A model generated the notes under the pieces. It was not told the origin of the DNA and made no database searches. It worked only from the letters and a program-made list of their open reading frames with translations. From positions 14,187 to 78,186 of the forward strand of contig JBOEGY010000013.1 in assembly GCA_050633665.1 (NCBI GenBank): a DNA stretch of 64,000 bases, given 5' to 3'. Positions 8,439 to 15,435 of the stretch are shown here, piece after piece. The stretch's first letter is position 1. Every line of letters starts with the position of its first letter. The translations under genes and the position numbers were made by a program. This DNA comes from JAUIAI01 sp050633665. GTDB taxonomy: Bacteria; Pseudomonadota; Gammaproteobacteria; Burkholderiales; Burkholderiaceae_E.

Positions 8439-9482
8439 GTGCTTGGCGCCGGCAGCCGACCCGCCCACGGCGATAGTCCGCCCGGAAAGCAGCCGCAAAG
8501 CCGGACTCGGTTTTACCTGATCGGCGATACCCCTTACTCTCCGGCCGAACGAAAAATTCTGGAACAAACCCTGCCCAACGCAGGCAATGAAGCACAGTTC
8601 ATTGTGCATGTCGGCGACATTAAAAGCGGCCTTGAAACTTGCTCAAATGAATTATTGATGCGCCGGCTGCACGCACTTGGCAAAGCGCCCGCGCCATTGA
8701 TTCTGGCGCTCGGTGACAATGAATGGACAGACTGCGACCGGGTCCTTGCCGGCAGCTTCGATCCGATTGAACGCCTGCAATGGCTGCGCAAGACAATCTA
8801 TACCCGCGACCACGGCTATACCCTCGGACGCGGATCACTGCGCATTACCAACCAGACCAATAACCGCTTGCTTGAATCACCTGTCAGACCAGCGCAGATA
8901 GAAACTACCGGCCTGCCTGAAAACCTGCACTGGACGGCCGGCGCTGTTGACTTCGTCAGCCTGAATGTCGCGGGCAGCGGCGGTGGTCTGAAAGGCACGA
9001 TTGCACCGGCCATGATGGCCGCTCATGCCACCGCGAACCGGCGCTGGCTGAACCAGGCGGTGGTGCGTGCCACCGAAGCCCGGCGCTCGGTACTGGTGAT
9101 CATTTTGCACGCTGAATTCAAAGCTGGGAAACTGAACCGGCGTGACTTTGGCGCCAGCCCGACCGACCGCAAGAATGTATACGGGTGGCTGCGCAGCGCC
9201 TTGTACCGGGCAGTCTGCCTGTTCCCAGGCACCGTGATTGTGTTACACGGCGATACCCACCGCTTCAAACATGATCAGCCGTGGCAAAAACTGGCAGGAA
9301 GCGATCTGCCTGCGCGACTGCCTGACTATGGCGTACCACTCGAGTGGCGCCGTCAGCGAATGGCACGCTTCACGCGAATCCGATCGTTTGGCACGCCGGC
9401 GACCACCGCTTATGTTCTGATCAGTATTGAATCGGTTGACGGCCAGACGCCGACAATTTCAGTGGAACCGCGATTTCTGTAA
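8439..9482 (+). CDS. Exported metallophosphoesterase-like protein, start uncertain
   Basis: The frame from GTG 8439 gives 347 residues. It has a calcineurin-like series of metal-ligand motifs in order: LIGDTPYS near residue 28, HVGDIKSG, LGDNEWTDC, ILHAEF and LHGDTHRF. A metal-dependent phosphoesterase fold is therefore likely; the substrate is unknown. No ribosome site precedes the GTG. The same frame stays open upstream to 8331 and there encodes SLRRHFLTTGLLGAYVLGAG, a twin-arginine export signal (RRxFL). It contains no ATG, GTG or TTG. A CTG at 8376 overlaps the mutS stop and could be the real start. I infer a Tat-exported periplasmic protein cotranscribed with mutS. Confidence 0.7.
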   Translation: MLGAGSRPAHGDSPPGKQPQSRTRFYLIGDTPYSPAERKILEQTLPNAGNEAQFIVHVGDIKSGLETCSNELLMRRLHALGKAPAPLILALGDNEWTDCDRVLAGSFDPIERLQWLRKTIYTRDHGYTLGRGSLRITNQTNNRLLESPVRPAQIETTGLPENLHWTAGAVDFVSLNVAGSGGGLKGTIAPAMMAAHATANRRWLNQAVVRATEARRSVLVIILHAEFKAGKLNRRDFGASPTDRKNVYGWLRSALYRAVCLFPGTVIVLHGDTHRFKHDQPWQKLAGSDLPARLPDYGVPLEWRRQRMARFTRIRSFGTPATTAYVLISIESVDGQTPTISVEPRFL

Positions 9483-9497
9483 GCGGCCCATAACTGA

Positions 9498-10079
9498 CTA
9501 GTGCAGGCTCCGACCTGACTCCCGCCGTTCAAGTTCGATCTCTTCATCGGTCGCAAACGTGATTTTCTCAACCGACATGTCGTAGCGCAATGAAATACCG
9601 GCCAGCGGATGATTGCCGTCCAGCACCGCCTTGCCCTGTGCAACATCGGTAAGCGTGTAGACAACGCCGTCGGGTGCCTGCCCTGGCAAGCCCTCGAACG
9701 TCATTCCCGGTTCGCTGCCTTCCGGTAGCAAGTCCGCATTGACAATATGCAGGCGGTCGGCTTCGTAGTCACCGAAAGCGTCATCCGGCTGCAGGACTTT
9801 GACGCATTTGTCACCGACTTGTTTGTCCTCCAGCGCTTGCTCAAGCTTGGGGAAAATCGCGCCATAACCGCCGTGCAGATAGCGCATCTCGCGCGGCACT
9901 TCTTCGATAGGTTGATTGGTTGAGTCAAATATCTGGTAGTGGACGGTCACCCAGGTATCAGCCATGACGGTAGGCGGAAACGGCCCACTGTCGTCAAAAT
10001 CATTATCTTCTTCGGGAGGTGGCATCGAGTCGTCGTTATAGTCTGGGTTGTTCATGATCTGCTTACGGTATTTCAACAT
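9498..10079 (-). CDS. FKBP-type peptidyl-prolyl cis-trans isomerase, SlyD-like
   Basis: The C-terminal ~155 residues form a SlyD-type FKBP: MADTWVTVHYQIFD at the start, YLHGGYGAIFPKLEQALEDKQVGDKC, then an inserted flap (DDAFGDYEADRLHIV...GQAPDGVVYTLTDV) and DGNHPLAG, the family's signature. It should speed proline isomerisation in folding proteins. The His-rich metal tail of E. coli SlyD is missing. The longest start (ATG 10079) has a GAGGGG ribosome site and adds an acidic ~38-residue head. Later starts at 10055 and 9965 are possible. The ATG at 10079 shares its bases with the roxA ATG on the other strand (CATG). Confidence 0.85.
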   Translation of the reverse strand: MLKYRKQIMNNPDYNDDSMPPPEEDNDFDDSGPFPPTVMADTWVTVHYQIFDSTNQPIEEVPREMRYLHGGYGAIFPKLEQALEDKQVGDKCVKVLQPDDAFGDYEADRLHIVNADLLPEGSEPGMTFEGLPGQAPDGVVYTLTDVAQGKAVLDGNHPLAGISLRYDMSVEKITFATDEEIELERRESGRSLH

Positions 10080-11331
10080 GGTAACCCCTCATCGGCGCAA
10101 AAAGACAGCCTCCCGACCCCGCTCCACCGCGCCCTACCTGGACGCGCCGAACCCGCTTGCCGGCCGCAAGCAGGCCGCCGAGTTTGTCTGGCGTTACTGG
10201 CAGCAACAACCGGCCGTCATCAGGGCGGCAATCGAGCCTCAGGCAATGCTGAGCGAGTCGCTGAATGAGTCGATGATGCGCACGCTGGCCGGCCAGGACG
10301 AGACCGAAAGTCGCCTGATTCGGCGCCGCGGCAGAAAATGGCGACTTGACCACGGCCCATTCGAGCCGACAGAGCTGCCCGAGGCAACCGACCGTCGCTG
10401 GACCTTGCTGGTGCAAGGGGTCGATCAACACCTGGACCAGGCCAGCGATTTACTGCACCGGTTCAACTTTCTGCCGCAGGTACGTCTGGACGACCTGATG
10501 ATCAGCATTGCGGGCGATCAAGGTGGCGTTGGGCCTCACACCGACTCCTACGATGTTTTTCTGGTGCAACTCGAGGGGGTACGCCAGTGGACGCTGGGAG
10601 CCCCCGGCGATTACCCGCTGCAAGCAAACCAACCCCTCAAACTGATTGAGTCGTTCGAACCGCTGACGACCCTGACACTCGCGCCGGGCGACATGCTTTA
10701 TGTCCCGCCCGGCTGGATTCACGATGGCATTGCGCAAGGTTGCTGCACGACCGCTTCGGTCGGGTTTCGGGCTCCGGCCCGAACAGAAGTCCTGTCTGCC
10801 TGGCTACAGAGTTCTGCCGATCGGGTGGTGGAATCATCGGACGACGTAAGCGTTCAGTATGGGGACGCCCAGCCCGCGAATGATGGCAACGCCGCCCGGA
10901 CCTGGCGACGGCTGCCCGGACAGATCCCCCCCGCTATGGACGAGGTATTGCAGTCATGGATAAACGACTGGAAGCCCGGCAAGACCGAGATCAAGACGTT
11001 CATTGGCTGCTACCTGACCGAGCCTCACGCCAGTGTCTGGTTCGATCGGCCACCTGATTCACAACTCGATCAATTCGAAACCGATGCGAAACGCAACGGC
11101 GTGAAACTTGATCGCAGAACACGTATCAGCTTTCGCGAACGGTCAGTCTTTATTAATGGCGAAGCGTTCGCCACAACCGCCCCACTGCCGGCCGAACTCA
11201 AAACCTTAGCCAACGGGCGCAGCCTGAATGCCGCCGCCTGCGCGGCCCTGTGGGCCGCGTCGGACGAATCAATCGACTGGTTGACCCAGTGGTTTGAAGC
11301 AGGCTGGCTGCGACCGCAAGAGCCCGGCTAA
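10078..11331 (+). CDS. roxA: Ribosomal protein uL16 arginine hydroxylase, JmjC cupin
   Basis: This 417-residue protein has the RoxA/YcfD layout: N-terminal FVWRYWQQQPAVIR, a JmjC cupin core and a C-terminal winged-helix region. The iron triad is visible as H154-x-D156 in GVGPHTDSYDVF and H215 in PPGWIHDG. It should use Fe(II), oxygen and 2-oxoglutarate to hydroxylate an arginine of ribosomal protein uL16. The ATG at 10078 is preferred over a frame extension to 10048, because the extension reads through the slyD head. It is divergent from slyD with no gap at all. Confidence 0.88.
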   Translation: MVTPHRRKKTASRPRSTAPYLDAPNPLAGRKQAAEFVWRYWQQQPAVIRAAIEPQAMLSESLNESMMRTLAGQDETESRLIRRRGRKWRLDHGPFEPTELPEATDRRWTLLVQGVDQHLDQASDLLHRFNFLPQVRLDDLMISIAGDQGGVGPHTDSYDVFLVQLEGVRQWTLGAPGDYPLQANQPLKLIESFEPLTTLTLAPGDMLYVPPGWIHDGIAQGCCTTASVGFRAPARTEVLSAWLQSSADRVVESSDDVSVQYGDAQPANDGNAARTWRRLPGQIPPAMDEVLQSWINDWKPGKTEIKTFIGCYLTEPHASVWFDRPPDSQLDQFETDAKRNGVKLDRRTRISFRERSVFINGEAFATTAPLPAELKTLANGRSLNAAACAALWAASDESIDWLTQWFEAGWLRPQEPG

Positions 11332-11425
11332 GCCACAATCTCCCGCAAATGGTTACAACGCCCGGCCCGTCACGGGCGAACAATACGGTTTCCCATCCAC
11401 CTCAGGTCAATACCCGGAGGAAACC

Positions 11426-11728
11426 ATGAACACGCACAACCTCTTAGTGATTACCGCTGTCGCTACCGCTGTTTCACTGGCCGCCTGTGAACCGAAGGCG
11501 GGAGACTCCACCAGGATCAATCCGGCAACAGCAGTCGCCAGCGACGCGGCGCAACCGCGACAAACCCAAACGGCGGGCGAAGCGGTCGAACGAGCACGGC
11601 AAGCGGCCAAACGAGACAAAACAGACAAAACAGACGAAATCGTCCGTCAGGCCGATGCCAGGATCAAGGCGGCCGACGCACGCTTGAAAGAAATCAGGAA
11701 CAAGGTGAAGTCCCAGGCCGCCGAGTAA
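11426..11728 (+). CDS. Small coiled-coil lipoprotein
   Basis: This 100-residue protein starts at ATG 11426 behind a CGGAGG ribosome site. It has a lipoprotein signal with lipobox LAAC, so the mature chain should begin at that Cys (residue 20). The rest is hydrophilic, Ala/Lys/Glu/Arg-rich and likely one long helix (AVERARQAAKRDKTDKTDE and ADARIKAADARLKEIRNK). I do not recognise a family. It ends 24 bases from the convergent MBL gene. An envelope spacer or Lpp-like role is only a guess. Confidence 0.7.
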   Translation: MNTHNLLVITAVATAVSLAACEPKAGDSTRINPATAVASDAAQPRQTQTAGEAVERARQAAKRDKTDKTDEIVRQADARIKAADARLKEIRNKVKSQAAE

Positions 11729-11752
11729 TCAACCCCAAGCGAACCGACAGCT

Positions 11753-12538
11753 TCAACTGGCAACGGTCGACCAGTGCAGGCCTTTTTCCTGGTCGGCAAT
11801 GCGGACATCGTCTGCGGCAATACCGTCAACCCCTGCAAGCGCACTGACGGCAAGCGCCGGCGTATTGTTGTCGGCTGACAAATGCGCCGCAACCAGATGT
11901 CTGAGCCGGCTGGTATCGAGCTGAGCGAGAATTTGCGCGGCTGCTCCATTGGACAAGTGTCCGTAGGGGCCGCCCACGCGCCGCTTAAGTGACGGCGGAT
12001 AACGGTCGTTGTTGGCAAGTAACTGCGGGTCGTGGTTGCACTCCAGAATCAAGGCCTCCAACCCGGAATATGACTTAACCACATGTGAAGTCCCGTGCCC
12101 GAGATCAGTCAGCGCCCCCAGCTTGCATCGCCCGTCATCGAGAACAAACTGAACCGGTTCTCGTGAATCATGTGGCACAGGAACCGGCGTGACACTGAAA
12201 GCGCCGATTGTCACCGCGCAGTCAGCGGTAAGAAACTCAATTTGCACCGGTTTGCTAACTGGCAGTTTGGTGCCACGGTGAGTGCCGTGAGTCATGTAGA
12301 CGGGGATCTGATGCGCGGCACCCAGGCTGTAAACGCCTTTGAAATGGTCGCCGTGTTCATGAGTCACGAGGATCGCGTCAAGCGAGGACGGCTCAAAGTC
12401 CAGCGCCTGCATTCGCGCCAGCGCCTCTTTCGGCCCGAAACCGCAATCGATCAAGACCGTCGAGGTCCTGGCTCCGTCGCTGCTGCGAACCAACAACCCG
12501 TTGCCCTTGCTTCCACTACCAAGACTGGCAAACTGCAT
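11753..12538 (-). CDS. MBL-fold metallo-hydrolase (YycJ/WalJ-like)
   Basis: The 261-residue protein begins MQFASLGSGSKGNGLLV, the usual opening of the YycJ-type beta-lactamase-fold family. It carries the zinc motif H60-E-H62-G-D64-H65. Further ligands are likely in VPHDSREP, LTDLGH and ECNHD. The family includes exonuclease-like and phosphodiesterase enzymes; the substrate is open. The start at 12538 is chosen over an upstream extension because a CAGGT ribosome site lies 6 bases before it and the fold begins there. It follows bamC with an 80-base gap and is probably part of the dapA-bamC transcript. Confidence 0.88.
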   Translation of the reverse strand: MQFASLGSGSKGNGLLVRSSDGARTSTVLIDCGFGPKEALARMQALDFEPSSLDAILVTHEHGDHFKGVYSLGAAHQIPVYMTHGTHRGTKLPVSKPVQIEFLTADCAVTIGAFSVTPVPVPHDSREPVQFVLDDGRCKLGALTDLGHGTSHVVKSYSGLEALILECNHDPQLLANNDRYPPSLKRRVGGPYGHLSNGAAAQILAQLDTSRLRHLVAAHLSADNNTPALAVSALAGVDGIAADDVRIADQEKGLHWSTVAS

Positions 12539-12617
12539 CAGTACCTGCTGAATTATTTTTTGTGCTGAACATGTCGTGCCCGCCCGGAACACGGACAAGC
12601 ACCGAACCCTTAACGTT

Positions 12618-13790
12618 CTACCGCTTTAGCTGCTGCTCCAACAAGCCAATCATGCGTCCGGCTGTCGCCGCGCTTTCCGGCGTTAATGTGCTAACACCAA
12701 TCGGTGGCTCAACAGTGACTTGCGAAGCGCTTCCAGCCTCGCCAACAACGATCCGGTAAGACTGCAATTCCGGCTCAGGCTCCTTGGCGCCGAACAACCG
12801 GGCGATCGCGCCCGGACGTTTTTGCTCCGGATTCAGCGGGTCGATGTAGCGAACAAAATAAGTGCCCTTGGAGCGATCACGGTCTTCGACGGTAAACCCG
12901 GTTCGGTCCAGCGCCAGGCCGACACTGCGCCAGGCGCGATCAAAGCCTTCGCGTAGTTCGAGTTTTCTGTCCTGGCCGGTGCCAACGGTTTTAACCCGCG
13001 GCTCTTGCTCCTGAGCCTGCGCCCGCGTTACCGGGTCTTGTCCGGCGGCTACGGCTGCGATGAGATCAGCACCTCCAAACTGAACCATCAGGCGCTTCAG
13101 CAGCTCCGCTTCCAGCGACGGGTCGCTCGGCCGTGGCTGCCAGCGCGTTTGCTCTTCCTGTTCATCAGCGAAGACTTCAACCAGTCCGCGATGCGTTACA
13201 AAAATATCGGTTCCTGTCGATGTCTTTTCCAGGCGGGTCCGGAACTTGTCTCGCTCACCGGAGGAATAAAAGGAATCAAACACCGCAGCCAGCTTGTTAC
13301 GGATGAAATCAGTTGGCACCTTCGCCCGGTTTTCCGCCCAGTCAGTATCGAGAATGCCGATTTCCGGTTCTTCGCGGGCAATCACAAAACCGTTTTCCTG
13401 CCAGAACTCGCGCACCACCAGCCAGACCTCTTCAGCGGGCAACGCCACACTCAGCCATATCTGGCCGCCATCGCGCCCGACCGTAACGTCCGGAACCTCG
13501 ACCAGCACCGCACTACCGCCACGGGGGGCCGCTGATTGCTGGCCTCGCTGATATTCGGAATAAGTCTTTCCGCTGATGCCGGGGACATCAAAACGACCAT
13601 TTGCCTGTGGTGCGGTCAGGTCGGGCGGTACGTCCAGCGGCTGGGCGCTCTTTGCCGACTGGTAGTCCGGGGCGGAATCATTGACCGTCGAGCTACAGCC
13701 CTGAACCAACAGAAATGCCGGCACCAGCAGCCAGGGCAATGCCCGGGCGAATACAGAAGGAATTGTCATTCGGTCCTTGAGGTTAGGCAT
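12618..13790 (-). CDS. bamC: Outer membrane assembly lipoprotein BamC
   Basis: The 390-residue lipoprotein has its lipobox at VQGC (Cys32). The BamC pattern follows: an unstructured N-terminal stretch with YQSAKSAQPLDVPPDLTAP, then two helix-grip domains (VSLPAEEVWLVVREFWQENGF... and ELREGFDRAWRSVGLALDRTGF). It belongs to the BAM complex that inserts beta-barrel proteins. Its ATG overlaps the dapA TGA (ATGA). dapA followed by bamC is the arrangement known in E. coli, which supports the call. An internal start at residue 8 is possible. Confidence 0.9.
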   Translation of the reverse strand: MPNLKDRMTIPSVFARALPWLLVPAFLLVQGCSSTVNDSAPDYQSAKSAQPLDVPPDLTAPQANGRFDVPGISGKTYSEYQRGQQSAAPRGGSAVLVEVPDVTVGRDGGQIWLSVALPAEEVWLVVREFWQENGFVIAREEPEIGILDTDWAENRAKVPTDFIRNKLAAVFDSFYSSGERDKFRTRLEKTSTGTDIFVTHRGLVEVFADEQEEQTRWQPRPSDPSLEAELLKRLMVQFGGADLIAAVAAGQDPVTRAQAQEQEPRVKTVGTGQDRKLELREGFDRAWRSVGLALDRTGFTVEDRDRSKGTYFVRYIDPLNPEQKRPGAIARLFGAKEPEPELQSYRIVVGEAGSASQVTVEPPIGVSTLTPESAATAGRMIGLLEQQLKR

Positions 13791-14668
13791 CAGGCGAGTA
13801 CACCGGCCGATTTAAGTGCGGCTCTAACCGGCTCTTGATGGACCGCAGCGAGCGGCGTCATCGGCAGGCGAATTGCCGGCCCTATGCGCCCCATCTGGGC
13901 CAGCGCCCATTTGACTGGAATCGGGTTGGCTTCCACGAACAGGCTCATATGCAAGGGCAGCAGCTGTCGATTGATCTGTTGTGCGGTTGGCCAGTCGCCG
14001 GCCAGTGCCGCCGCACACATTTTGCTCATCGGGCCGGGAGCGACGTTGGCGGTGACTGAAATCACGCCGTTTGAGCCCATCGCCATCAGCGCCAGCGCTG
14101 AGTCATCATTACCACTGTAAATCGCAAACCCTTCCGGCAGACGGGAGATCAAGTCCATGCCGCGCGGGATGTCGCCGGTTGCGTCTTTCAGCCCGACGAT
14201 ATTCGGTACCTCAGCGAGCCGGAGCGTGGTGTCACTGGACAGATCAGCCACCGTGCGTCCCGGCACGTTGTACAAAATGACCGGCAGGTCAGTCGCCTCA
14301 GCCACCGCCCGAAAATGCTTGTAAAGCCCATCTTGCGATGGCTTGTTGTAGTAGGGAACGACTTGCAGCGTCCCCCAGGCTCCGTTGTCACGGGAGGCCC
14401 GGGTCAGTTCTACCGCCTCAGCGGTTGAGTTACCGCCCGCGCCGGCAATGACCGGAACCCGGCCATTGGCATGTTCAACGGCAATCCTGATCAGTTCGAT
14501 ATGCTCGGCCGGATTGACAGTCGGCGATTCGCCAGTCGTGCCAACGGCGACAATTGCCGCGGTGCCCTCCTCGATGTGCCAGTCGATCAGCTTACGATAG
14601 CTGTCAAAGTCGAGCGAGCCGTCTTCATGCATGGGGGTGGCAATCGCCACCAGGCTTCCCTGAATCAT
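13790..14668 (-). CDS. dapA: 4-hydroxy-tetrahydrodipicolinate synthase
   Basis: This 292-residue TIM-barrel enzyme condenses pyruvate with aspartate semialdehyde in lysine and diaminopimelate synthesis. The catalytic residues sit at the standard positions: Lys161 in IVGLKDATGD, which forms the Schiff base, Tyr133 in ILYNVPGRT, and Tyr107 of VVPYYNKP. Thr44-Thr45 of the proton relay are in AVGTTGESPT. It is the first gene of the dapA-bamC unit. The 72 bases before it, up to the methyltransferase stop, likely hold the promoter. Confidence 0.97.
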   Translation of the reverse strand: MIQGSLVAIATPMHEDGSLDFDSYRKLIDWHIEEGTAAIVAVGTTGESPTVNPAEHIELIRIAVEHANGRVPVIAGAGGNSTAEAVELTRASRDNGAWGTLQVVPYYNKPSQDGLYKHFRAVAEATDLPVILYNVPGRTVADLSSDTTLRLAEVPNIVGLKDATGDIPRGMDLISRLPEGFAIYSGNDDSALALMAMGSNGVISVTANVAPGPMSKMCAAALAGDWPTAQQINRQLLPLHMSLFVEANPIPVKWALAQMGRIGPAIRLPMTPLAAVHQEPVRAALKSAGVLA

Positions 14669-14740
14669 GGGCTGTCTGTCCGCTGTGTCATTGAAAGTGA
14701 TTATTTTAGCCGACCTGCCGGCAATTAAGAGCCGGGCGTT

Positions 14741-15316
14741 TCAATCGAGCGCAAACGAGACTTCCGGCCCCGGCGAACGCCAGGCACAAATTCTTTCAAC
14801 GACTGCTGGCTTAGGGGTGTGGGTCAGCCCGGACTCGAACCCCACGACGGTCAACCCGCCGGTTCTGGCCGCCTGCGACAACTCACCCGGGGCCAACAGA
14901 AAAGCCGGGTTTGCCGGGCGCCCGAAGCGTTCGTTGCCAAGGCCAAAAGTGGCATAGATCAGCCGCCCGCCCGGGGCCAGCAAGTGAATCAGATGCGCCA
15001 GCCGGGGGCGAAAGAGATAATTGGTGACCACAATGGCATCAAAACGCCGCCCGGCAAACGGCCACGGATCAGCCTCAAGGTCGCAACAGAGAGACTCAAG
15101 CTGCGCTGGCAGACTCGCCAGAGCCTGAGCATTTCGATCAACCGCCAGCACCTGATGGCCGGATTCATGCGCTAAACGGGCATGGCGCCCCTGCCCGCAG
15201 GCAAAGTCCAATACCGTGCTGCCCGGCGCCAGGCCCGCCAGCCACCGCGCCACCCACGGCATCGGCTCGGCCACGAGGCCAGGTTGATTGTCAATATGTT
15301 GTGATTTGCTCGCCAT
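14741..15316 (-). CDS. Class I SAM-dependent methyltransferase
   Basis: The 191-residue protein has the SAM-binding motif I VLDFACGQGRHA at 35-46, an acidic VLAVDRN at the end of strand 2, and FDAIVVTNYLFRP plus LLAPGGRLIYATF as motifs IV and V. It resembles the TehB/UbiE-like small-molecule methyltransferases. The substrate is not predictable. It is divergent from the PAS-GGDEF-EAL gene and lies upstream of dapA in the same direction, 72 bases away. Confidence 0.8.
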   Translation of the reverse strand: MASKSQHIDNQPGLVAEPMPWVARWLAGLAPGSTVLDFACGQGRHARLAHESGHQVLAVDRNAQALASLPAQLESLCCDLEADPWPFAGRRFDAIVVTNYLFRPRLAHLIHLLAPGGRLIYATFGLGNERFGRPANPAFLLAPGELSQAARTGGLTVVGFESGLTHTPKPAVVERICAWRSPGPEVSFALD

Positions 15317-15435
15317 AATCAGTCCGGAATCTGGATTCGACCGATAATAACCGGCGAACCAGAGACCTCTTCAGCCCGCAGGACAACACCATCGACGAAT
15401 CCGCCAAAGATGCCAGCCAAGCACGGCAACGCCTG

